From: Thereva unica
Taxonomy: Eukaryota > Arthropoda > Insecta > Diptera > Therevidae
Assembly: GCA_949987705.1 (NCBI GenBank)
Contig: OX465285.1
Location: 87,305,975 to 87,369,974, forward strand
DNA length: 64,000 nt
Direction of reading: 5' to 3'
The position numbers were made by a program, and so were the translations under genes. The notes beneath the pieces were generated by a model. That model saw only the letters and a program-made list of their open reading frames with translations. It did no database searches and was not told the origin of the DNA. Positions 45,726 to 55,804 of the stretch are shown here, piece by piece. The first letter of the stretch is position 1. Every line of letters starts with the position of its first letter.

Positions 45726-48700
45726 AGAGAGATATACTATAGAGCGAGGAGCTAGATCGGCCCAGAAGATTTTTCATCTATTTTAATAGCATTACTTTGC
45801 CAATTGCCGTGAAGGCGGAGCCGCATGACCAGTTCTTCTACTGCCGAGTCGGCAGATTCTTACCTGGGCCCCGGCTCATCTTCCATCTATGTGGCCGTGG
45901 CCGTTCTGATAGGACAGGGAATCAACTGGATGGATATATATAGGATGAAATTTAGTCGTACCGCGAGAGCAACCTGCCGTGGCGGTAATTATTATAACAA
46001 CGGCATATACAGGAGTTCGATCAGGAAACTTTTCATGCAACGCGGCGCAATATAGCCAGGCGGCTATGCCAGGGGAGAGAACGTTCTGTGTCCGTGGACA
46101 TGAAGGTAATTTTTAGGTAAAAATAAATCACAAAAAAAAAAATAATACGGAGGAAAATATTAAAAGGTAAAAGGAACACGGCGAACAGTAATTGGTTGCA
46201 GATAATTAGTGCAACTACACGGCTTTATTCTGTGGATGTATACTCTCTCACAGTATCGTTTTTTATTTTGGTTCCAGCACCAGCAGCAGCAACAGCCGAT
46301 CTGTGTGCGCGCTGTGATCTGTTTTTCACCTGTGCTAGAGAGATCAAGAGCTGAGGCTGGTGTAACAAAAGTTAATGCGATGTGATCGCAATTACCAGCT
46401 CGTGTCAGGTAGGCAGCCTCGATATTTGCCTCGAAAAGCAAATAATTTTACGACACCTAATTGTTTTGTTATTATCGTGGCCCTTTGATCTTCTGTGCGC
46501 GATCTTTCCCGATCTCTCCTGGGTCTGGCCAAACAGGAGATTGATGCCAATAAAATCCTCCACCACAAGATCACTGATCTTGTTGCCTGATCAATAGCAC
46601 AAAACCAAAAAAAAAAATCGAAAATTTCTTCTCTTGTCGCCGTCATTAATCTCTTGATGAAATTTTCATTTTTCTTTATTCATAACTTTTAACAAGAACC
46701 GGAACCGCGCTTGGGACGCCAACGAATAACTGTCCTGAATTATATAAAATTAATTAAAGATCGAGAGATAATTGATTAGGCATCGATTAATACCTTCTCT
46801 CTCTCTACTAGCGATTCCGGGGCTCCCAGGACAAAGATGATGATGATGATGATGATGATGGCACATACTCCGGAGTCTCCCTCGTATGTGCTGGCTGCCA
46901 TAGCCATGAATCCTCTCAAGGAAATGGGAGGGCTTCTTTATCATATCGTCAGCAACAGCAGCTCCTAAAAGAGGAATCTTCATAAAAGGGCGGCGGTCTC
47001 ATTTCCACATCGGGGTCCACCAGCATCGATCGATATATCGGCCAATATCCCAAAGGTAGCCTCCACCATATCCCAGCTGCCATTAATTATATCCTTTTTT
47101 TGATGAATATGTAAAAATACACCTTCGCTATCTCAGTAATGCAATCAAATTAACCTGGTATTATGGCGATGATGGATTTTCCTCCCTCCTTCAGTTCGGA
47201 GACCGGTGATAATTCTTCTTTATTATCTGATGCGCCGCCGTACACACACTCCCCTTTGTGGTTAGAGCTCCTCGAAAATATACTAACAATAAATTCCTTC
47301 TGGTACCGCAGCGTAATATAACATAAAAACCCGGAATGGTCTACCTGTGATATGGTAAACTCTTTCATACAAGCCAGCCTCAGCAGCATCAGCAACAGCA
47401 GCAGCATGTGCACCTATCATAGAACGCCCCCTAAAAAAATACGGTTTCTATCTAGTCAACATTATTCGATTCTATACGCATGTGCAACGTACTCTCCTCG
47501 TACAGGTAAACATAGTTGAATGCCTTCCGGAATTTCGCATATTTCACCGCATGGATGAATATTGTTCATCGGCTTTCAAACCCATACCATATATGAGGCG
47601 AAGTATAATCCTCAAACCGGGGGCCGCGTGGTGCAGCCCCATGTTTACTGTCTCTTGACAGCATCCACATGCAGAGGGAGATGGACCTTCTCCTTCTTTC
47701 ATTATCTGCGGGATAATGGATTGCTTTGTTAAGGAAACACGGCAAACCACTGGGAACGTCCTACTTCTATTAAGTTTTAATTAATTTTTCATCTATTTTA
47801 TTATTTTGCTAAAATGTCTTACGCCGCTTCGTCCACACACGGCTGTACGCGGCGGGCAGAACAGTCGCCTTCACAAAAGGGAGTTATTTCTGCAACCTGC
47901 GGTTCTATTTTGTTCCGATCATGATTCATTACGTATCACCTGGGAAAAAATGTATTGATGACTTGGCAGAAGGTTGTTTTAATGTGATTTTTTTTTTCTG
48001 TGGAAGGTTAATGGAACGTAGAAGAATGGATGGGGTTTTCTGAGGGTATTTTTCAATTGTGTGAGGAAAAGATGATGGCAAAAATTGTATAAAGTTTTTT
48101 TTTTAAATTTAAGTTGAAATCAGTCCAACTTCAAAACCTAACCAAATAAAAAAGTATCGGAAAACAATTTTCATAACTTAAATAAATTTTGAGATCACCA
48201 GGCCGACGTATCAGATGTTTGAACTGTCTCAATCATATTTACTAAGACGGACTCTACAGGATCGGGTACAATCATATAATGCCCAAGGGTCGTATGTCAG
48301 TATCGATTGATGATCAAACTCTGGCTTTGGTAGATGGAGAAGTCCACATCGCTGAATCGCAGTTAAGGAGCAAGGAGATATTGAAGCCGATCTTATTGAT
48401 CGTGGGGATTTTTTTGTTGTGGGTTTGCATAAACTGTGAACTTAGCTGTACGTGGTCACCAACAGTATACAGAAGATCCATGAAAGATCATAAAGGACGA
48501 TCTACCTCGAAGACCTTTAGGACATATACCATAAGCCAAGTCATCAATAAGTGTGCATGAAGATCGATTCATTTACCATTAGAATACTGAAGCAGAAAAA
48601 GCTGAGCTACTGGACAATACAAATTTAAATTAAATTGTAAGATTATAACACCGCTCCAGGTGGTGACCTGAAAAGTGTTTAAGAATATGAAGCCGGGTTC

Positions 48701-48930
48701 AAGCTTATTTCCAAATTTGTTCAACGTTAGGCCGGCCCTGAGAGACTTGGGATTAGGTCGCTCGAACACAAACCAGAGGTCTTAGATTAGAATCCATATC
48801 GCGGAATGGTTTTTCGTCTTACCCGCCTAGATAACATTCTGCTACTTTCTAGTCATTCCTCTTTGCAGCGATTCGCGTCTCCTGTAATATATAAGCAAGG
48901 AAACCATATTCTATTCGATCACCAAAGTCA
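45726..48930. other. Low-repeat segment, possibly host regulatory or 5' region
   Basis: I find no transposon motif in about 3.2 kb, which is unusual here. The sequence has GC-balanced blocks, a (GAT)n run at 46836-46861, CT and CAG/CAGCA triplets (46270-46300, 47380-47405), and an A run at 46130-46142. Several donor-like GTAAGA/GTAATT strings occur on the minus strand at 45862 and 46406. No complete gene model can be drawn. Confidence 0.4.
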
Positions 48931-48941
48931 GCCGGATTCTG

Positions 48942-49483
48942 CAGGGGCGGCTCTTTCATAGGTGCAAATGGTGCACTTGCACCGGGCACAATTGGGCAGG
49001 AGCGCAAAAAAATGAAAGGAAAAAAACTATACGTAGAGGAAGAAGTCAGAAAGTCTCAAAGTTCATGAAACAATGAGGATTTCGGAGAAGCTGGAGGAAT
49101 CTAGTAAAATCATGATGTAAGTCCACTCTCCAGGAAGCTTCTTCTCGGGTAGCCATTGCGATTATTCGAAATAAAATAAAAACGAGGTTGAACCGAAATT
49201 GAGTTGATAGGATCGTGATAGAAGAGAGATTGAAACCTGCTAGAGAAATATTTTTCCCATTGAAGAAATCGTGGCTTGGCGAAGTATTTTCCGCTTTAAC
49301 CAATGCGACAAGAAGGTCATACCACTTAAACAGGGGCGGCGCTTTCATATTGGCAAATGGTGCAGTTATACCGGGCGCAGTTCGACTGGGACGCAACTTT
49401 TCCATTGTCCTTCATTGCGATCAAAAAATGAGGAGCATACTGGCATATTGCACCAGGCGCATAAAACCCAAGCGCCGGCCCTG
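48942..49483. mobile_element. Nonautonomous hAT element with perfect 8-bp target duplication
   Basis: The termini CAGGGGCGGCTCTTT and (reversed) CAGGGCCGGCGCTTGGG are flanked by identical octamers GGATTCTG at 48934-48941 and 49484-49491, the hallmark of a hAT insertion. A second terminus-like CAGGGGCGGCGCTTTCATAT sits internally at 49331. From there to the right end is a 153-bp unit that looks like a small element in its own right. The middle aligns with the copy at 19562-20495. A partly open frame does not resemble an intact transposase. Confidence 0.9.
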
Positions 49484-49899
49484 GGATTCTGCCTTGCGCA
49501 TCGAAGTCTATGACATGTGTAGAGCTATTGTTAAAATCTCAGGAATCACTCTCGCTCACATAGAAGGTCAAGACCATCGGTTTTATGTACCAACAGTTTG
49601 TATTTGTTTGTATCAAACCTATAGTTTCGATAGCTGCAATTGCTACCTTAGATAGAGTCAGTTTTAGGTGTGTCCAACTCTCCTTGACGATCGAATCTTT
49701 GGTCTTAGGACTTGATAAGCCTGCTTCACGCGATGGTACAATATTTTGTGTTTGAGCAATTAAGGAATTTTTCTGAATACTAAAATAAACAACTCGAGTA
49801 AATATAAAACTCTCTCGCTCCTAGTCCGCTACAGGCATGAACGGCGTCAAAACGCTTGTACGGTACCCCAAGCTGGCATGGTACGCCAGAGTGAAAGTA

Positions 49900-50088
49900 A
49901 GACTTGTCCACACTTAGAACGACACGGGTAATTTTCACCTAAGTAAAATTCTACTTTTCCAAATGTGGTCCGCTATAAGCACGTATCAATAAAAGAAGCA
50001 TGGTAAGCTCCTACTTTTTCTATAACAAAGGCACCAAAACTGGAGCATTAAAAAATTTTCTTAGGACGAAGCAAACGGGGAACTAGCG
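49900..50088 (+). repeat. Repeat unit upstream of 5S-derived copy C
   Basis: It matches 39290-39497 in order and orientation and, like it, directly precedes a 5S-derived segment. Noncoding. Confidence 0.6.
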
Positions 50089-50142
50089 GTTAAGTAAGTC
50101 AAGCAGCATTGTTCGTAGTAAGCACTTAGTTGGGGGACCACT
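50089..50142 (+). repeat. 5S rRNA-derived dispersed sequence, copy C
   Basis: GTCAAGCAGCATTGTTCGTA is followed by AGCACTTAGTTGGGGGACCA. The second half matches the 5S rRNA end of box C (GTACTTAGATGGGGGACCGC) well. The 5' half of 5S is unrecognisable here. It is cut at 50142 by the end of a TCACAAG-family repeat. Confidence 0.7.
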
Positions 50143-50270
50143 GTGATTGCGTTTTGACTTGTGACTGCTTTTAGAATACGGGTAAGGCAAAATTTTTTGG
50201 ATTATGTTAAAAAACTCATTTTTGGTCAAGGCTGATGGCAGAAACAAACCTTTTTGTGTTCATATCTTTT
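50143..50270 (+). repeat. TCACAAGTCAC-family 3' end plus shared flank
   Basis: CTGTGATTGCGTTTTGACTT then GTGACTGCTTTTAGAATACG is the 3' terminus of the MITE family (43196 copy, reversed). Beyond the terminus, 50186-50270 matches the reverse complement of 43120-43195 (AAAATTTTTTGGA, AAAACTCATTTTT, CTGATGGCAGAA-AAACC). Homology therefore extends past the MITE boundary. Confidence 0.75.
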
Positions 50271-51424
50271 TCTATTTCACTGTGGATGGTCTGTTAAACT
50301 TGTCTTATTTTTGGAATAACCGGCAAGACTCACTTCGAATGCATCGTGTTCCTTATCCAATACAGTAAAGGACAGCAGTGGCGAGAAAATGGTTCTTTTA
50401 TTTCGATTCGATAGTGTGACTGCATATATCTGGAAACTCTGATGTTATTGAGCATCCTTCCTCACAGAAATTAACTATTCTTTCTACTTATAAACCAGGA
50501 ACTAAACTTATCCTCAAAAACATTCCTTAAAAATTAACAAAATCAAAAAAAAATCCCCAACAACCTCCAACAAACTTATAACTTCTCCTTAACTTCCCCA
50601 TAACTCTCTACTGTCTTTATTTCCTCCTTAGTACTCTCCTCAATAAATCACTTAAACCCCAACTTTATATCCCCACAAAAATTTGTAAAAGGCACCCAAA
50701 AAGGCACCTTGCTTGAAAAAAGATGGGGAATAATTTTTGTTTTTGGAGGAAAATAATAATAAAAAAAAAAAACCCCAAGCTTCCATAAAAGCGGATATGT
50801 GAAACTGATGAGAATAAATCAGCGGCGCATCCAGGTCTCTACTTAGACGCTATTAAACCCCTCAGTAACTTACGATTTTCGATGATCGATCCTTTTTTTT
50901 CCTTCATCAATCTTCCTCCTCAAAGGCCATTGTGAATGCCTTTTTCTCGATAACTTTGTATTTGTGTTTTTTGTTAAAGTTCAGCTTCCGATCATTATTG
51001 TTTACAGATTAAAATAAATTACAAAAACACTTATGTATGTGGTTGTCTTACCGACCCAGCACCATAAAAATATGACAAGTTGAACTGCGGATGCGCTTAC
51101 CTGAAAATAGAAGAAAATATGGTAAAGTTAGTTTTTAATTAATTTTTTTTTCGTGAGTGGGATTAATAAAGATAGACAAATAAACAAAAGCCTACCATTT
51201 TTTGTAACTAATGCCTAATGCAGGTCACAGACAGTTAAAATTGTTGTGGTTTGAAAATGAGGTCGACACATAAAAAGGCTAAAGAAATGAGCTAGTTAAA
51301 AAAAAGCGCAGTATTCAAAAGCCTCAAACTAGATCTGCTTACTTTCTACTGACATAAGCCCCTTTAGTAGTAGAACGAAAACAACAAGGGACGAACGCCA
51401 TCTTAAGTGAGACAAGTAAAAAAA
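50271..51424. other. No gene recognised; pyrimidine-rich block
   Basis: A C/T-rich segment lies at about 50555-50700 and A runs at 50755-50775. Nothing is coding. Confidence 0.5.
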
Positions 51425-51485
51425 ATCATGTCACTGGGAAAAACCGAGCCACGGACCTCTACTATGGTAGACACAACATACTGTC
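51425..51485 (-). repeat. tRNA-like SINE head relic
   Basis: On the minus strand ACCATAGTAGAGGTCCGTGG is followed by CTCGGTTTTTCCCAGTGACA, which resembles the variable/T-arm end of a tRNA-derived SINE head. A related segment lies at 53535-53615. The 5' half of the head and the body are not recognised. Confidence 0.4.
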
Positions 51486-52735
51486 ATTCGCAGCGTCAAA
51501 CAATTTGATCGTTGGTAACAGCATCTTCCGCCATTCACTTAAACCCCAACACACCTGACGAAATCCATCCGACAACCACCCGGCGATGTTAGAGTAAGTT
51601 TAGATCAACGCAAGATTCCGATCGACGAGAAATTACAGATGCGATTACAAAAAGCGAAGAAAACGGTGCCATCGCCAGCAAAGAAGAATTGGGCATGCTT
51701 TCGGGACTCGACCATCGGGCAAGAGTTTCAAATGGCATTTTCCAACATATTCGCGGCGCTCGCAATACCGGACGATATCGATGTAGAAGAAAGGCAATTG
51801 TCGGAGTCTATTGTGGAGTGTGCAAGGGAGTTGTGTCCACCTATCCGTAAACGGAACTCAGCCATGGATCTCTGGCAGCTGTCTGGACCTCGTCGAACAG
51901 CGGAAGCGGATTGAACAAAGAAGTTCGACAGAAAATGAAATCGGAACGACAATCGTATTGGAATAACGTACCAGACAATTCGGCGGCTAGGCGGCAATAC
52001 AACATCAACAAACGACAACATCAAAAAATCGGATGAAACTTTCGTGACCTCTTTCAATGGGCGCCTGCAGCGATTGACAGAATTCTTCCACCATCTGTAC
52101 AAACAAGGTCCAGCACCCGAACCGCCGATTATCGAGCAGCCGACGAAACAGTTTTTGATAACGAACCGACAATTATCGAAGTGAAGACAGAAATAAAATC
52201 GTTTAAAAATGAAAAATGCTTTCAATTGCATCGATTGTAACATCTTGTGAAGAACCTTAGACACCGAACATGTGCTATTGAAAATCATCCAACGTCGTAC
52301 GATGGCTCAACCAGCAGCGTTCTTATTCAAAGCGACTTGTCCGAGGACTTCTCGATTCAAACGGGTGTCGTCGCTTCGACACTTCTCTTCAACTTTGTGA
52401 ACGGTGGTACTATGCGTCAAGCACTCAATGGACGGGCCGGAATTCGATACAACGACTACTGCGTAATCGACTTGATGTTGGCTGATGGTAGCGCCGTATT
52501 CGTTGACACGCATGCCGAAGCAACGGATATCTTATACATTTCCCGCATCGCCCAGTCATATGGGTTAAAAATCAATGCGGTAATGATCACCAGTGTTCAC
52601 CTCGATGAAATCCACGCCTTTACCGAACGTTGATCGCTCCGAATCTTTTTTTGGATCGGAATCTGCTCAAACCGGACGTCTACAAGATGATTTTGTCTAT
52701 TTGAATTTTTTATTATACTACTTATCGCCATTTAG
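51486..52735 (+). mobile_element. Degenerate RTE-like LINE, third copy
   Basis: The order of parts matches the copy at 2110-3910. The endonuclease end is at about 51500-51560. The linker has KEVRQKMKSERQSYWNN at 51920-51965. The RT has SYDGSTSSVLIQSDLSEDF and SIQTGV at 52300-52365, FNFVNGGTMRQALNGRAG, LADGSAVFVDTHAEATDILY (where the usual catalytic ADD reads ADG) and SYGLKINAV. A frame of 128 codons remains open at 52247-52633. The YGSETW domain is nearly absent. Inactive. Confidence 0.85.
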
Positions 52736-52830
52736 ACCTTCGGGATTTCAACATTGAATAATTCTCAGTTTTTAACCCGAATTCGACAAATTTAAACGAT
52801 TCTGAAACGTCGTTCAGTACCATTGTAGCT

Positions 52831-53135
52831 ATGAATCTATTGACAACAAAAGAACGCGGTGAAATTGAAACGCTTTACTTTGAAAACAATGGTTCAATGG
52901 TGGAAACTCTGCGGCTATTGGAGAAATTCAGCGTTTTCTGACAACACAATTCGTAGTTTGGTGATGAATTATTTTGAGCACTGGTCTACAGTGACTCGCC
53001 AGCGTCCCATTCGAGCGCGTCCACCACGCTCCAATGAAGTTGTTGAAGCGTTAAGAGAGTGTTGCCGATAATCCAAATGTGTCGTATCGCCGCCGATTTA
53101 GGGTTTCGCGAACTTTGAAGAAAAATAGTGATGGT
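52831..53135 (+). mobile_element. Transposase N-terminal HTH relic (DUF4817-like)
   Basis: From ATG at 52831 the frame reads TTKERGEIETLYFENNGSM and VETLRLLEKF, then stops. After a shift it gives DNTIRSLVMNYFEHWSTVT, RPIRARPPRSNEVVEALREC and, after another shift, NPNVSYRRRF..VSRTLKK. These are the two helix-turn-helix blocks that precede the DDE domain in DUF4817-type Tc1/mariner-like transposases. The frame is broken at least twice. The catalytic part expected next on this strand is found on the opposite strand. Confidence 0.8.
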
Positions 53136-53300
53136 TTTTGAACGCACTCCGAAGCAAACAGTGACTATGTCTGTTCCCCAAATTAGACAGTTTTGTTTGT
53201 TGACTCCGCCAGAGAGTGTAAAATGAGCTTCGTTCCTCCATCTCGGCTCGACATCGATCATTCTTGCGACGGCACTTCCATATTTCAAGTGGTCGTTAGA
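53105..53300 (-). mobile_element. Transposase catalytic segment, inverted relative to its N-terminus
   Basis: On the minus strand the frame reads RWRNEAHFTLSGGVNKQNCL and IWGTDIVTVCFGVRSKT. It matches the first catalytic block (DEAHFxLSGxVNKQNCRxWG) of the same transposase family as 52831-53135. The catalytic aspartate is replaced by asparagine. Its end overlaps the end of the plus-strand HTH part at about 53105-53135, so the two halves meet in head-on opposition. Inactive. Confidence 0.8.
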
Positions 53301-53534
53301 TGTTGGTGCATTTTGTGTGTCAGAAATCGCGTAAAGAAGGTCTGGCGAACCTATTTTCAGCGCAACCACTATAACGCCACACCGAAGCCACTACGGTTCT
53401 TGCAAAAGTAAAGTTTATACCAGCCAGCTAAAGACCATTGGCGAACTCAAAGCTAACATACGAGCCGAAGTAGCTGCTATAACGATCGAAATACTGCCTA
53501 AAGTTGAATTTATTTAGGGAGAGTAGTAAATAGA

Positions 53535-53615
53535 TGAAAAATCTTGCCACTGCAAAAAATCGAACCACTGACCTTCACTGTGGTAATCACGGCATAGTAT
53601 CTAGCATCTTCGGAA
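53535..53615 (-). repeat. tRNA-like SINE head relic, second copy
   Basis: On the minus strand ATTACCACAGTGAAGGTCAG, then TGGTTCGATTTTTTGCAGTG and GCA, gives a B-box-like GGTTCGATTT and a GCAGTGGCA end typical of SINE heads. It is related to 51425-51485 and in the same orientation. No body is recognised. Confidence 0.5.
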
Positions 53616-55804
53616 GTAAGTTCGACATTTTCTTACTATACATTATAAGTTTATCAGATTGTAACTGTAATATTGATAAAGGTTTGCTTTTATTGATCTA
53701 TAATTCAACTGTTTGTCGAACTAAATTCCAAATATTCTCTTTTTGCAGCTTGTCGTACCAAAACTGTCGCCGGTATTCTCGGTAAGAAAATCACAAACTA
53801 TTTCTCAAAAATTCTAAACGTCAATCGTCAGAAATGCAACTAAAAATTCTTTCAACCGCAAAACTTTAAGCCTACAAAATCCAACTACCTTGAGTCATAC
53901 CAATCAACCAACCATAAACTAAACCTTTCTGCAGCAACAGCAGCATTCAACAGAGTTTGCGTGGTTGTCATGCATTTTATTAGTAATTAACATGGACTAT
54001 CAATACCAGTCATTACGTCCCGCAACAGTGATTATTATTAATGCATATGCATGCATGTATGTATGTCCAACTATGTATAACAGAAATCCACTTAACATAG
54101 AGGAACCGTCGCCATCGTCCATATGTGCCATGAATCCATTTGATAGTTGTTTGACCAGAGACCGCGCACCAAAATGCTTTGACTGACTATGACGACGCGG
54201 ACGTGCAAATGAGCTGAATTGAAAAATTTGGTCCAATGCGATTTGGTCTGTTTTCATTGTTTTTTGTAGTGTGTTTCGTATATAAATGACATTTTTGGAG
54301 ACTGACATTTTTGTTGTTGTTGTCGTTTTAGAGGTCCATCCTCCTCATCCAAAATCACTATGAAAATGATGATAATAATGACAATGATGATAATGATGAT
54401 GATGATGATGGCAAAGTCCCCCCACATGGTGGTCGACCTTGCGAGTCATAATTTTTATAATTATTAAAGACGAGAAAAGATATCTCTGAAAATGTGGAAT
54501 GCGACTTTTAAATACGACAACCGACCCACCCAAGACGATTTCGTGATTATTTTAAGACGTTTTTATTCACTCGTCGTTTTGTCGTTCGTTGTCTTGTGTC
54601 AACTCCTCTTATTTTTTTCGTTTTTTTTGGGTTAATTTAGTGGAAATAAAAATATAAAGATAGACTTAGACACGCCTGGACAAAAATACTGTATTTGTTT
54701 TTATACTTTATTTTATGTGCGATCTGAACATGGCTTTAACCATGTCCATTTGTCGAACTTGTTGGTAAAAAGGCATTCAAAACGACGACCAACCAGGGAA
54801 GTTTACACAAAAAAAATATATATACAAACACACAAATTTTAATTATCACCGATAATAAAGAGTCTCTGGATGTGTGGTGTTTAATGAGTTCAGATCTTTA
54901 TGGATGAGATGATGAGGCAAAAGCCCGAGTGATGTATAACTTTTTCGGGGATATATGTACATTAAATGGGGATATAAAAAAGCATATTGAAAAGAAACAC
55001 CCATAAAAAATAGTTAAATGTTCACTTAGTACAAGAGATCCTACGATAAGCATCATGGGAGTTCTTAAAATCTCCTACACAATTTCATTCATTAATTTTT
55101 ATTTTTTTTTACTTTTTTATTTTTTTCTTTTTTTTTCTTTTTTTGAAATAAAACATACATTTCTGTACGTCGATGACACTGAAACGCCACTGGCTTTTCA
55201 TTGGTCTATTTGGATAAAGATGCTGAAGGAGCGCACACCACATAAAAGTCAACCACAACGATTATGAAACCAACCTGAAGCTGATTTTAAGTTTTATCCT
55301 ATAAAAAAGACGTTTAAAAAAAAACAAATAAATTAACAAAAAAAATACACCATCTTGAGGCTCCTTCTTATACCTGTTGCCGTCGGACTATGCCGGAATA
55401 TGAATATAAAGATCAAAAGGAAATTAGCGAAAAAAATATATTAAAGTAGCCAGAAACTGATCGAATCTGGGTAAGTGAATATAATTTTTGAAATTTATGA
55501 CTTATATAGCAGCTTGATGATTACCACCTGAATACGACTGACGATGAAGCTTGAAGGTTGTTATTTTTAAATGTGCTTCGATGGCGGAAAGGAGGATATA
55601 ATGCATTTGGTAGAGAATATAATCAAGGAATGAGAGCAGGATTTTTTTTTGTATATAACATAAATAAAATAAACTGATAAGTTTGCGCATCTGTAACATG
55701 CGCAAGAGATTCACATTCGTATATATGTAATGTATGCAAGGAAAAGCATGGATGTAGTTAGGCGGGGAAAGGATGTGCACAGCACACTCCACAAAATGCT
55801 TTGC
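53616..55804. other. No gene confirmed
   Basis: GAT/GATAAT triplet tracts lie at 54362-54412 and a long T-rich tract at 55088-55145. A 33-bp block with good-looking splice edges lies at 53749-53781, but it has no support. The rest is AT-rich unique sequence. Confidence 0.45.

Noticed and set aside
53193..53411. A 72-codon plus-strand frame
   Set aside because: Shadow of the minus-strand transposase catalytic block.
53749..53781. A 33-bp microexon with good acceptor and donor edges, joinable to a frame ending at 53615
   Set aside because: The supposed upstream exon overlaps a tRNA-like SINE relic on the other strand, and no protein similarity is recognised.
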